From the NCBI RefSeq assembly GCF_043641665.1, contig NC_092189.1, forward strand, positions 13,112,833 to 13,176,832: a DNA stretch of 64,000 bases, written 5' to 3'. The notes beneath the pieces are model-generated. The model ran no database searches. It was not told the origin of the DNA and was given only the letters and a program-made list of their open reading frames with translations. The stretch comes from Enoplosus armatus (taxonomy: Eukaryota; Chordata; Actinopteri; Centrarchiformes; Enoplosidae). Shown piece after piece: positions 50,777 through 64,000 of this stretch (the stretch's first letter is position 1; every line of letters starts with the position of its first letter). The position numbers were made by a program, and so were the translations under genes.

Positions 50777-53700
50777 ACACACTCCTATTGCTGTTTATCT
50801 GTTTATTTTTCTAGATTTTATTCTCATCTTGAGAGGAAAATTCAGGCGTTCTGCTTTATTGTTAAAGCATGCGTTGGATCAGGCGACTTCCTCTGCAGGT
50901 TGTCCATACACCAAAACAAGGCATTCGAGGATACAGTCTAAAAAACAGAGTTTATGTTGGACATCATCCGGCGATGCTTCCCTACAGCGTTTTGTAACAT
51001 TTCTTTCATTACCTCTCTTCCACTCCTCACCCACACATCCACTCTTATTTACAGTGGCTCTTAGGGAGTCAACACATCAAAGTCAGACTTAAGGAAGGCT
51101 GGGTGTTAACCATCCATCTCTTTGACGAGCAGAATAAACTAATTTTCTAATTTGCAAGCATGTGACCCCAGTCATTTCTATTCATAATTCATTATGGAAA
51201 TATAATCAGACATCATACCTAACCTTAAGACAACATTGAGGTGTTGGGGAAAAAACTCTACTGCGCGCTACTAATATTGTATGAGAGACCTTTAAACAAA
51301 CTATCTGCACTGCTGAAACAATCTCAACAATGTGTTCAGTGCTCAGAGACTATGAGGAATGTGTCTGGCTACCCATCCCCTTCATTTCAATTGCTCTTTG
51401 ATTCATATAGGTCTTTAAAGAGCAAGGTGGGACAATTACCATTTTAAGTGGTTAACATGCCCCAGCTGGTATTTCTTTCCATTTTCATCTGAAATATTAT
51501 TCATTTTCACTATTAAACATCACTTCAACAGCACTTCGAACGGTTTGCTGGGCTATATTGTACATCTTAGCCACGAGTAGTGATAAACAGACTGAAAGCT
51601 TCCAAAACCAAGTCGCAAAGGGGGGAATAATCATTAAGAAACAGCTTCCTAGAAACACTTTCCAGTCAAAAACAATTATCAAGAACTGAAATGCTATAAG
51701 GAACAAATCACAATGATATTCCATATACGACACTTAACTCCTCGTCCGGTCCGCACTTCACAGAGCGCGCAACAAAGAACTGTAAACTCTACTGGCAGAA
51801 GAAGAAAGGGTATTAATTTTCCAACCTGGAAACTGTAAACTGAAAATACCTGTGAAGTGGATAATTCTGTCTGGGGGAGACATGTATTTTCCCCTTCCTT
51901 GTGTCAACACAACTTCTTTTGAGGTGTGCAGCGATGTCTGTATGGACCTGATAAGTCTCTTATTCTCGGCAAAGAGTAATTTGCAAAATGCAGACGGCTG
52001 TACACAGACTCTCCACATTGTTAATTAAATCATTCTGCCTTTGATGTTTTCTCAGGTTTTAATGGGAAAATAACAAAATTAAATAGGATGCTGTCTTCCC
52101 TCCTAGTGAAAAGAATGATCCATGGATGGTGCATCAATTATTGAAGCTGAAATACTGTAAATAAATTAAATTAACCATAAATAAAACGGCATGACTTCCC
52201 GCTGAAAGCAAAGTATTGTTTTTCTTTAAAGCTGTCAAGGCACTGGCATGTGAAAGCAGGCATATATTATTCACAGTTATTTGCACCTTATACCTGTTGC
52301 CAGATGAACATCGACCATATGTGAAGCAACAACCAAAAAGTGTGTCCGATAAGACTGAAATGTTTCCTCCTCACCTTCTTATTTAAAATCTATGCAAGAC
52401 ATTAATCAACAAGGGCCGGAACATTTTTGACAGGCTTTGTATGGTTTGAATGTAGTCCTTAAGACAGTTTTCAGTCTCGACATTATCATGTACTCCATCC
52501 AGTCAGACCTATCCAAAGAAGCTAATTCAGAACAAAACGTTAAGAAATGAGAGGTCGCCGAGTTGAAATGGTGGTTTGGTTTGGATGATTGTGATTATAT
52601 TCACCAGAATACACCTGTCAGCCTTTTCTCCCCCTCCCGCAACCTGCCTCTTAATTTGATCAATAAAGATGAGTTTCTCTCCATAATGAAATTCACACTC
52701 AATCACAAGTTTGTCAATGGTCACCACGAAAGGTCAGGCAATAAAAGGAGATTTTGTCTCAGGAAAAAAAAAGAGACTGCCTAATTAGTTTACTCGGCTC
52801 GACATGGAGCTGAGAAACAACAGTCTCGCTGAAAAGTATGACGCCATCCATTTTGTTTAGTCAATAACTTCCTGGGCCACAAATATGCTGGGAGCATTAC
52901 ATGATGACCTTTGCACTAATCAATCCGCTAACACTTTGTTGGAGTAAAGTCTGCGCGGAGAGTGTATTTTCCAAGTAGGGTCAAGCTGATAACGGAATAC
53001 AGCCCCCAAGGTGTTAATGGCAGGCTGATTATCTGAATGGTTAGTGTTTTTACTCCGACCTCTAATTACTTCCAAGGCTAGTCTCTGAAAAAGCAATTAT
53101 GAGCTGGGCCAAACTGTACATCTCACTTCAACGGCTCAATGCTTTTATAATTCATTTGTTCTAATTTGCAAAATATCAGCAGCAAGCAGATCAAAAAATA
53201 AAAAAATAAAACAAAAAAATCTCACTTTCTTTATGTCCTGTACACTGTGCCTCCATCTCCACGTTCCATTCAAAATGCCTATTACAATTCAATTTAGCAG
53301 TTATTAAATCGACTTAACCCATAACACATTTTCACCTGTAATCACCCCTGTGAATACAGTTATATGTTATATGTTTTAACTTGAAACATATTGCAAAATT
53401 AAACAAAACGCTCTGAAGGTTGTTGATGTGCACATGCAATATGCAGTACTCATTAGCTTTTACTATGTGCCTTTACATGTAATATCTGTGTCGTATTAAA
53501 ACAGTAACATTATCACATTATGCCAAGTGAGCACACAAAGAAGTCTCAACCAAACTCTCCTGAATTCTTTGCTTGTATCCACCAGTAGAGGGCATGAAGT
53601 CTCCCTCAGTGTCTCTTTTCACTGCCTTGCTGTATTGAAAAGTTACTTAAGACCTCACTAATGCTGCAGCTAAGCCCCTTGATGTGCTATTTGGTCTGAG

Positions 53701-56700
53701 GTACCTCTGCAGGGCTCTCTGTTGCAGTGTGTTACCAGCAATACATCCACCCTACAACATGTGTAGCATTGCACAAGGGGGGATAACAGACATACATAAA
53801 CCCCACCATCAAGAAATGTGTAATGGCTTTCTTTAGTGCTCACTTGACAGAATGTGGATTTTTTTCCCCCTCTTGTGGCCCTCCTTCAACAGGGCCCACA
53901 AAAGGAAAGTACAGCGCACTGAGGAGCATGGGCCAGGTTTTTGCATTCATCAGCCTCACACTAGAAAAGAAGTTCAATGACATTTAATTAACAATATGAC
54001 ATAGTATGAGCTGCAGGTGAGGTCACATTATTTTAAGACTATCTTGTAAGATTGCGAAGGTGTGAGGCGCCCGCTTAACTGATGTGTCCTGCTTCTGGCT
54101 TGCCACAGATGTCCAAAAACAACTTGACAGTGTGGCCCCACAGACAGGCCCCAGATTAATGATTTGTGACAGCTTCAACGAGCCAGGATATGAAGGATAT
54201 GTCATCCTGCAGCCATTACATAAGTAGAAACAGCTGTTGTTTCAGCAGAGGCTTTGATTTCTTACTGTACCCGCTTCCTCATAGAAGCGTGGCAGGAGAG
54301 GGGACCTCCCGTCACATACAAATAGGCTAAACAATATTGTGGAGGCAGCAGGTTTTGCAGAGAGCGAGCGGGTGGCTGCACCACTGGTTGCAATTGCAAT
54401 AGAGTTGGATAAAGTAACTTTCTAATGTCCACTCTCCGTTGCAGCCCTCAGACACTGAGACATCAATGTGAACAACAGTATCTATGTAGTTTTTATTGGT
54501 GGCTTTGGAGGCTTCTGCCAATGCCTGTTGTGTATAATTATAACAGCCTGAATTATGTTTGGCGGTAATTCTGCAGCACAGACTATGTTGTGATTACCAT
54601 GGGCCTGAATGGAGCTAGATTAAACCCAGTTGGAGAATATAGAGAAGGAACTGCAATTAGATACAACATTATTCCTTTTCTATGTGATTCTGAGAACATT
54701 GCCTTGTTCTGCCACAATAGGATTTAGATAGTTCCATTGTGATGAAAGCCTATTTTGAAACCTGGTGAATGCACAGAACATGACGAACCACTTTGTTTCA
54801 ACAGGACAAAAGACAGGCTTGGCATGTATTTCCTGACAATTGCCTTTGCTTGTGATTTCGAAGTCTTTTCTTTCTAGATCACCCCAAAGAGCCATACAGA
54901 CGGGCTTTGAATAGATGTCTTGAAAACAGTCGGGAGATTGCTTTGTACTGAAGGTACAAATGCCAGGTTGAATCCTTCTGAATGACCATCTAATTTAGTT
55001 TGTTACATCATCATCATCACTCTTTCATTATGAGCTTTTATTCATTTATTGTGATTCAGAAAAAGCAATACTATTCAAAATATTCATTTAACAAATATTT
55101 AATTTAGTGCTTAACATTGAACAACTTTAAAAAAACAAAATTGCAACAAAAGGATGACCGCCAATTTTAAATTTAGTACATTATGATGTACTGCACAACC
55201 AAAACTAAATACATATTTTCCAGAAAGCTATATAAGACATCCTGGAACCAATTAGTAATTCTTCACCTTTTACCTTTTGTACGATTCTACATCAGGCTAG
55301 CAAGATGTCAGTGTCTGGGTTTGCATGTCTGCATGCACTGTCCTTGCTTAGGATTCAGCAGATGGAACCATGGGATGGAGGTTATCAGCCATCCCATTCC
55401 CCTCTGGACTGTAATTCGTTGTCGACAATGTGCTATGGACCCTAAAGGCCTGCCATCTGCTTACTTTCGCTCCTTCCAAAGGTGAGAAATTTCAAACCAC
55501 CACCTGGTTGATGTTTTAGCCGCGCGTACCACCTACTCACTAGTACCCATGTACATATTGTGTAAAAATAGAATGTTTTTATAATAAAAGCAATAAAAGA
55601 ACTCTGCAGAACGTCAACAGCTAAAATGTAATTAGCTGTATAATTAGCCATCGAAATTGTATTTGTGGTTACAGGGTGATCGGGAAGATTACCGCTTTAA
55701 GGTTTACAACAAATAATTCAGATCTTTCTACTTGAGTTTTTATGAAAATTCAAAATGTAAAAAGAACATTTCACATGCTGACTTAAGGTTTTTAGAGAAA
55801 CTATTTGAGCTGAGCTAAAAGTTAATAAACTACGCACATTAATATTGAGCTCTCAAAGCCATTTATGCCTCTGATCAGAAAGATATGTGCATGGGAGGTG
55901 GAATTTCTTCAAAACAGAGGTCTCGAGTTACTTATGCTTTATTCACACTTGAAACTTAAGCGCTTGCATGATATTACACCTGCCAGGATTTTTAAAACTA
56001 AAATATTTGAAGTAACCAACAAGGTTCATGTCTGTGGGTAATGAAACATACACACAGGGAAAAGTGTCTCTTGTCATTCCACTTTTGTCATACATGTATT
56101 TACCATGTATGACTTAATATTTACCTAATATTTAACTTCTGTTGGTGCAAACAAAATGACTATTTATATATTTGCAAGAGCAGAGCAGGATTGAAATGAA
56201 TCAAGTGGCCATGTATAACTCGCTCACTCTGCTCATTCATAATGTGTCCAGCCATTCATGTTCTGCTCTTCTTCCCTGGTCACAGACTTGCTCACGGAGG
56301 GAAAGAATATTTTCAGGCCCTGAACGGATGTCTTGTTGCTTGTGGATCATCACTGTGTTCAGAGATTGCGTTTTGACAAGCAAGCCATCCTTAATCCTTG
56401 GTCACATCCAGTTGCCAAGTCAATGTGACCAAATTTCTTCTCTTTGTGTGCGTTTGTGTGAGCACATTTGGGCGTGGGCAGTGGGGTTCACACACAATAT
56501 AATAATCTGATCTGTCTGGAAAATGCTGGATCTTGTACAGTACATTATGTTTCCTTGTAAAAAGAAAAGTTTCACGATTTATAGTGCAGTCATTTCAGTG
56601 ATGAAGATTACTGCCACAAAATATTTGATCTGTACTTAATTGTGTGTACTTAAACACCAGAATGCAAAAACACATTTTGAAACACTTTATGAATATGTGC

Positions 56701-58460
56701 ATATGACAGTTGCTTATTCAGCTGGTGGACTAAATGACCACATAAAAGCAGAAACAGCATTACTGGAATACTACCAGTGTGTTTCTGCAATGTCAGAGAA
56801 ATGGACTTGAAACAGAACATTTCCATAATTCTGAATTTGTTGCCCAGATTTTTAAATTAAGCAATACGCAACTTTGTAGCACAAGTCCCTTTGTAGTAAA
56901 TTTTTGAATTTAAGCAGCTGATTTAAGCTGCCAATTCTAAAAATGGCTCGTTTAGCAAATAATATATGGGGATGTACTGATCATTTGCTGATTTTGCTGT
57001 CTTAAGCAGATCTAAAATGTGTAGAAAACAGGGAGGTGACTACACAGATACCCCCTGTCCCATGTGTCTCTTTATACTTAGATATTGAGCTCTTATCCCA
57101 AGCTTCCTGCCCAACCCTCCATACATCATCAAATTGATCCAGTGAGGAAGATTTAAACCCAAGCTCGGAGACAGAAATCTCGTTCCAAGGTCAGGCAGTG
57201 GGAGGCAAAGGTCATGGGTCACTTGTCTCCTCACACCTGCCCTTGATGTATCCCCAACCCAACTCCCTGAAGACCCAAGAGATTCCTATTCTGCTGATGA
57301 CTTAAACCTGCTTGAGCCATAGAAATCCACAGGATTTCTATTGGCCTTGTCCGCTGCTGCGTAGGACAGCAATCGTACTACTTAGCCTCATCAATCAATA
57401 TCCATGCAACATGGGCACAGCATGTAGCAGCCGATGTAGCCAATGCATGACGTCCAAAGTTTGTCCAGCCAACCAAAGTTCATCCTGCAAAAACCCAAGG
57501 TAATTCATCATGAGATGGATTATTCCTAGAAACTTTGACTCTGCATGGGCACATGGATTCCTCAGGAGGCATAATCTCATTACACTAAATCACTCATTCC
57601 CTTGATGCATAGATAGGGGGAGCGGTAAACTGTGTTGCTATACAGCGAGATTCAGGGTTACTAAGTATAGTGCATGCAGCCCATAGAAGCTGTGGACAGA
57701 AGGTATCCTCCTGGCGCTCAGAGAACTACTACGTATTAAATGGAGCGGCAAACTTTCTCTTTTTTGAAATGGGGCATTATGTATGCATGTGGGGATGTTT
57801 GTTAAAAACCCTTGTCTGCTGTCAGGCTTCACCTCCTTTCCCCTAAGCTCGGAGAAGGAAACGTAAGCTGTTTACAAATACAGTATGACAGGTTGGATAC
57901 TGCTAACTTAAGTTTTCATGTCAAAACCTGTCAGTGACATTTAACAAGAAGAAAAAGCACGTCAGATCTAAAATGCTTCCAGAAAAAAAGAGACCAAACC
58001 AGCTGACATGTGGATGAAAATAGCACTTAACCTGGGATGCACTAAAGCGCATTTGTTCAATACACAGAGCTTAGTTCTAATTCATGTTGTGATCTGAAAT
58101 ATATTTAGTCTTCTTTTATGTGGTACTGCAATCTTATAATTTCTCAGAAGAAGAGCAAATCACTTCATTGTATAATAATGACTTATTTTATAAACAACAA
58201 CATTTTCTTTGTGTGTGGGCAGATGGAGTATATTATACTATAGGTGTCGTACTGTAATTCACTACCACAAATACTACTGTTTCTTTTTGTTTATGTTTCT
58301 TGTCCACCTATAGCAGAATGTATACAAGAAAAATACTGAGTTTGGTGAGAAAGGCTTCGGGCTGTTTTGAGTTCAACTGGGAATAGATTTTTTTCAAGGG
58401 CAGTGTGCAATCATGGAGCTGTGTTATTCCCTATGATTGCCAGACCACTGGCAAAATGTA
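50777..58460 (-). other. Putative intron, part 5, nothing certain recognised
   Basis: No exon with coherent family similarity, no RNA gene and no recognisable transposon. The segment 53030-53180 (CTCTAATTACTTCCAAGGC, AAGCAATTATGAGCTGGGCC) is repeat-poor with homeodomain-type words and could be conserved non-coding DNA. Confidence 0.45.
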
Positions 58461-58464
58461 CACA

Positions 58465-58508
<44 letters not shown>
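58461..58508. repeat. (CA)n microsatellite
   Basis: More than 20 CA units, one of the longest in the window, with a single CAGA interruption at its start. Confidence 0.96.
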
Positions 58509-58511
<3 letters not shown>

Positions 58512-61500
58512 CACACACGTGCACGTGGTGAGGCTGTGTGAAAATGTGACTTCACAACATCAACAAAATATTCAGGGAAGATCAGAGTGGAGAGACATCA
58601 GACACCCAAGTCCAGGTGATATTACCATTTTTGTGCATCAGTCTGCCCCTTACACTATGGATTAGCCGATTCTGTTGTCAAGGCAACATGATGGACATAT
58701 AAAAATAAAAATCAAGAGGCTTTTACAGTTACAAGTTCTCAATGTGATGCTGTCACAAAAACAGGTCACTGTAAAAGCAAACAAAGAGCATCTGGAGAAA
58801 GGGGACAGAAATAAGGATTCAGTGTGCAGTTTCAAAATAGGCTAAATGGACTGCAGCTGCCCACGTTGTTGACAATTGAAATGGTTTGGTAGAATCTTGA
58901 TGTATGTCATACTGCTACTATGATTGTCAGGTTAAGTCGCATTGACACGATACAATTTTGATTTATTTTATTTTGCAAAAAAACTAAAAGCATCTGAAAA
59001 AAGAAGAACATGGGTGTCCCATACTCCTATATTGTCTCACCCATATATGGAAAACAACCAAAGCATGATTCATTATTTACTGTGCATGGGGATGTTTTGT
59101 GTTCAGCACAGAACCTTGTTAATACTAAAGAACACTGCACTAAAAATGTTAACAATCATTTACAATTTTTGCTGGAAACATGACCAACAGCAGTCCATTT
59201 TTCATCTGACTTATTTTATGAACTGGCTACGTGCATATTGCTCAGCTGTGGTCTTCAAATTAATTCCTTTTATTAAGTTACCATTTTTCAGATTTTTAAT
59301 TTTCCCAACTTTGTGATTTGTGCGTGTATATATTTTGCTTGCCTACAGTGCTTTGGGGGCTTTAGTAATGAAAGGGAAAGAACTTCAAAGAGATTAACTC
59401 ATCAGCTTCAGATAATAATGAAACAATGAGATCGCACATCATCTTCTCCTCCTGTTATAGCCACTGTTTTAGAAATCAGGAAAGAATATGTTGAGTAATT
59501 TGATTGTATTTTCTCTCTCGGCCTCGCTCTTTTTTTAATTCATTTTTGTAGTCTCCTTTTATTAGAAGGAAAAATTCAGGGCTAGGACAGTATAATGGCT
59601 AACAGCCAATGAACTAAACTGTGTTTTTTAGAAAAACCCACCATAATTGAGCCTGCGATCAGACGCTATTGTTCTCCCATCACTGCAAGCAGCAGTGAAA
59701 AGTCAGGGAGCAAGTCAAGGCAGATCATGAACTCAATTGTAAGGAGAAACATTTGTTTTCCACTGTAACTTCTAGCAGCCAAGTTTGTTATTCAGGAACT
59801 CAGAGAGCAGCTTATCAGGGCAAAGTATATTAGAAAACGATACAAATGTGCAGCCTGGACTGTGGGTGTAGAATGGCTTCGAGCTTGTTAAAAGGGCCTG
59901 GTCAAGTTATGTCGGATTTTAACAGCCATTCGCACAGATTGACCTCTCCGGCATTCTGAAGGCCCATAAAGTCTGATTCATCACCCCTTTCGCTCGCAGA
60001 GGGCACGTGGAAGGCGGGGAAAGAGCAGCGCTCAGGTATGCTAAAGTCATCCATGATGGAATCTGTCAACTCTGCAAATGGCTCCCTTTTGCTCTGCTGC
60101 CTTGTGCGTTTTATCAGCTGAAGGAGTCGATGACAGAAAGTCTATTGAACTCTGACTGTCTCTCCATACAAATTATTTCTTCCCGTTGAGCAACGTTTGT
60201 GTTAGGACAGAGCTTGATTATCAGTCAAATTCGGGCCTGGCTTGACATTAAGAGTAAGAACTAAAGGAGGTGATACTTGTCACACGGTGCAGCCCCCTTG
60301 TTTGCTGGGAGCATACCCATTCACCTCATATCAGCTTGTCTTTTTCACCTTCCCTCTAGTAATCATAATTATATTGGGAAATTCTATTTGTTGCAAGGCT
60401 GCTGACAACCCTTGAGAATGAAAAATACAATTTAATAGTTTGCTGCTGCCGACACATCTTCAAGCACAGCGGGATTTGGGGACAGAAAACAACGGGTGGG
60501 CTTTAGCAGCATTATGAATGCTATTGGATCCTTTCTTGAGTGACAGATAACAAGCTCAGAGGCCCAATGACGTTTTCCCCAGATGGATATAGAATGCTAG
60601 TTAACAGACCTGTTTATTCTTGTCATTAAAAAACATTATCTCCTGACTATAAATGTGGAAATAGATTGATTGACAGAGTGAATTCATTATCAATAGATTC
60701 TCAAAACACTTTATTCTTTGGTTTCATTTCATTGGCATATGTTTTTAAATATGTATGAAATATTAATCATTCATTCTGTCTCTTAAAAGCCATTCTGTTT
60801 TCTTCCCAGATTTACCCTGCAGATGCTCTGGTATGTATTGCAAGTATTTATGCTTTTGATAACAAAGAAAACCCTCAAAAGGTAGAGTAGCCTTAGGATT
60901 TTTAGTTTTTTTTTTTTTCCTGAAAGTCTAGTCCTGTGTTGCTGTGGTGGAAAATGGAGTGTTGGATTTGGGTATACCGAGTGCTAGGCTGCCTCCTTAC
61001 ATTTTGTTTCCCTCCACTAGTCCAATTTCATATTGATGAGCTCTGCAGCAATTCAAATTGCATGTCTTCTTTAAACATTTAACTGGCAAAGAGAGCAATC
61101 ACACTCTTTGCTCAAATCCTGCCTCTGTTGAAAAATGCAAATGCTATTGCTGTGAAAGGGAAAAATCCGAAAGACGGACCTGAAGAAGTTCAGATTTTCC
61201 AGCTAATAAGGATAGGCTCTGTCTTACAGGTATGTCGTGGACACAGTAGGTTGAAAATGCAACAGCTCCACAAAATGGATCCTTTGTAGTTCGGTTTCCA
61301 CCAAGGATCAATAGCAATACTTGTAATTTCAATATAATATTGCAACTTGCTCTCAAGGATTTGCCATGCTGCATATGTATTATATTCAGCATGGCAAATG
61401 GATGTCAACTGCATAAAACAATAAAGTGGGTCCATGGAGAGATCACTGACACTCCTTTCCAAAAAAAGACTCTTCCCCGTACCCTCATGAGTTCAATTCT

Positions 61501-63496
61501 GGGTCTCTCTTTCCAAACTGAAGTTTATATGAATTCTTTAAGAAAATGAAAACATACTTCTCTGGATCAGATGCGGGTACGATATTGCTGTTGTTATTCC
61601 CTCATCATTAATAAAAACAAATCAAGAGCAAAGGATTCTAACTGTGTTGTTCTGATGACAGCTTTTGCTCAGTCCTCATGAAATACATAGACTTGACGGC
61701 AATGTGTCGAGAATGAATGTGTCAGATGGAGAAAACAGAATATGTCCAAGCTACGGTAATATCTGGCACAATGTTTTTTTTGCGTTTGGGACAAAAGAGC
61801 CAGGACTTGCTTGGATGAGGGTGAGCACTACACTTTGCAAAAATCCTATGAAAGGAAGTAAATTGGTGAAATAACTAAATTGGCAGGGTCTATTTTTTTT
61901 CCACCTTGGTTTTTATAATGCTCATTCTGGGTGCTCCCAAGGAAGCTGCTTAAAAATGATAATCCAGGAGAGGAAGGGAGAATCTCCACAGGCCTGCCTC
62001 GAGCCTGCTTTCAACCCTATTAAGAAATATTATGCAGCCTTCCAAAGAAACCTAAACTCCAGTCTTAAACTCTGCTGTCTGCATGCCTTCCCCTGGCCTC
62101 ATCCTCTCTGGCTGAGCAAGTATCAAAATAAAAATCTCAGAACACCTGTCAAACAAATAAATGATAATGAATGATTTGTCTTTGACAGAGTTTCATACAA
62201 ATATAAGTAAATTATCAAACATTACAGTTTAACATTGTTTTCTATTTGGAATTTGATGTAATTCATCCTTTTTGGGTATTATTTCCCCTGTAATCTGAGC
62301 AAAGTAAACAATGATCACACTACAATGCAATAATAAGGCACCCAAAGGCCCCCCTTAACCTTAACCCTGTTTTGGGAACCTAATTTAACCCTTAGCTCAC
62401 AAAATGTACTTCTTTCAGTGAGTTTTTACAATGATTTACAAGATCAGCAAAATGCCTGAAAGTTGTTCTGGTCCTGGATGTACCTCCAACAAGGTGAAAA
62501 ACACAGATCTTACAGTTTCTCACACTACCAAACCAACTCCCAAAACAGTGCTGCATAGAAGAGTGCTCTGCCTGGCTTCAAGCTATATACGTGAGGCTGC
62601 CTCGGGCAAACTGTGGGGCTCTGCTTCATTACATGTAGCAAGGTCTTCATACCGGTTCACAATGCATTGCAGATGTGTGCTTTACTTTTTGGTGCTTAAG
62701 AAGCATCCGGCCCTTCCCTCACTGTGTCAGTGAGCTTAATTCAGAAGTTAACCCTCCTCTTAGCTTGTTTTGAACAAGAGTGATTAAAGTACATTGGCTA
62801 AGTTAGCTTTCCTCTGCTTGGTTATAACTTAAGGAGTATATTTTTTAGCTTGGGAAATTACAGCTGACATGCCAACACTAAACTGCAGCTCAAGGCTGTC
62901 TCTGCTGCTGCTATCCAGCACCTTATGTTCAGAGTTATGTATAATACATTTTCTTTTTAGGAACAGTGCCTTGTAATGACTGTTAGCGATTCGGTATGAA
63001 TTATAGTAGAGATTCAATCAGGTATGAATAGATGTTGCGATATAACAACCCTGCCCATCAGGTGGCCTTGTTTACCCAGCATGCATCTCTCTGACTGGGT
63101 GAAGGCAGACAGGAAGATCCTCAGAGTTCAATCCTCAAGTACATGAGTGTTAGCTACATCTGAAGACTTGTTATGTAGATTTTGAATGAATGCATTAAAA
63201 TGGCAAAATATTTGATTGGTTTTAAGCTGCACTGTATGGGCATAGTGAGTGTGGCTAAGGCGCCGTCCAGCTCTATATGGCCAGTGATACTTCGGGGAAT
63301 TACTGGATCAGTATGGGCCCTTGGTTTAAACATGGTGCTTTGTCAATATCCATCATGGCTGAAATTCTGATAGTAAATGCAGTGTTCAATGACTCCTTTA
63401 AAGACGGTCTCTCTTGTGGGATATATGTCAATTTGTCTGGTGATTTATTTGTTGGTTAACTGAGCTGGTATCACCTAACTCATTCAGGTAGACAGA

Positions 63497-63501
<5 letters not shown>
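58509..63501 (-). other. Putative intron, part 6, nothing certain recognised
   Basis: No coding exon or RNA gene recognised. The 124-codon frame at 58942-59316 is AT-rich and domainless. A T12 run lies at 60908-60919. The repeat-poor block 59870-60010 could be conserved sequence. Confidence 0.45.

Positions 63502-63538
<37 letters not shown>
63502..63538. repeat. (TG)n microsatellite
   Basis: About 18 perfect TG units, closely followed by a GA repeat. Confidence 0.96.
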
Positions 63539-63541
<3 letters not shown>

Positions 63542-63565
63542 TGTGAGTCATAGGGAGAGACAATG

Positions 63566-63604
63566 AGCGAGAGAGAGAGAGAGACAGAGAGAGGGAGAGA
63601 GACA
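63566..63604. repeat. (GA)n microsatellite, imperfect
   Basis: GA units with ACAG and GGGA interruptions, 27 bases after the TG repeat, forming a compound TG/GA locus. Confidence 0.92.
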
Positions 63605-64000
63605 GACTATGCAATGCAATCATACTTGGCCTGCATCCACTCACAGTGTAATGGGGAAAGCAGCGTGCAAGCATAACTCTCATGAGAAAACAGGGAAAGA
63701 TGAGAAAATAAGTGGGTCAAGCACGAGGCGTGAGGGGCAGGACTGGCGAAGAGGACCCCACTGAAATCAATGCACTTCTCAAGGCTTGCTTTGGTGGGAT
63801 ATCGAACTCCAGAAAAGTGTACTGTGGTGGTAAATGACAGGCTAAAAGCTGGAGGTGCCCTATCTGAGTTTGATTATATCATTCCCAGGGCATTCTTCGT
63901 CATCAGATCTTGCAAGATAAGTATCATAATAGTTGTGTGTTTTTGCTGTTACAGTAAATGCTACCCAAATTGTCGGCCATTATAACACTTGTCTCCCAAG
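63605..64000. other. Non-coding window edge, nothing recognised
   Basis: No coding or RNA signal. The 71-codon frame at 63770-63985 has no recognisable domain. Confidence 0.45.

Noticed and set aside
1..64000. CRISPR arrays, operons, rRNA genes, intact tRNA genes, known miRNA precursors, intact DNA transposons.
   Set aside because: None seen. Base composition, repeats and a spliced vertebrate exon show eukaryotic nuclear DNA.

Overview
The window looks like nuclear DNA from a teleost fish, most likely a percomorph. It is AT-rich, densely populated with stop codons in all frames, and full of (CA)n/(GT)n microsatellites. It also carries interspersed repeats whose wording I recognise as common in percomorph genomes. 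There are no operons, bacterial-type genes, rRNA or full tRNA genes, or CRISPR arrays. Almost all of it is non-coding, and nearly all of the short open reading frames are chance frames.

The one convincing protein-coding feature is a terminal exon on the minus strand. Its coding part is 37526-37983, followed by a short 3' UTR with overlapping AATAAA signals near 37248-37257. It encodes the last ~151 residues of a delta-1 type protocadherin cytoplasmic tail, including the hallmark CM2 motif ([17 protein letters not shown]). Upstream exons (ectodomain, transmembrane segment, CM1, RRVTF/CM3) would lie at higher coordinates and are not in the window. So 37984-64000 reads as part of a >26 kb intron, and 1-37225 as the intergenic region downstream of the gene. 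Large introns fit PCDH7/PCDH9/PCDH11 better than the compact PCDH1. I lean to a pcdh7-type paralog by elimination, but cannot settle it.

The mobile-element content is old and broken. It comprises a degenerate Penelope-like/hammerhead-associated fragment (about 7330-7500), a tRNA-derived SINE remnant (about 15425-15510) and a LINE reverse-transcriptase fragment with its 3' end (about 16888-17600). There are also three percomorph-type dispersed repeats (about 21125-21360, 28605-29050 and 32595-33155). Simple repeats are spread throughout. A perfect 12-bp hairpin beside a palindromic TAATTA site (31172-31249) is the most suggestive regulatory-looking structure outside the gene.

I found no convincing previously undescribed system. 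The observations most worth following are the isolated protocadherin tail exon, the hammerhead-like motif and the hairpin/homeodomain-site cluster.
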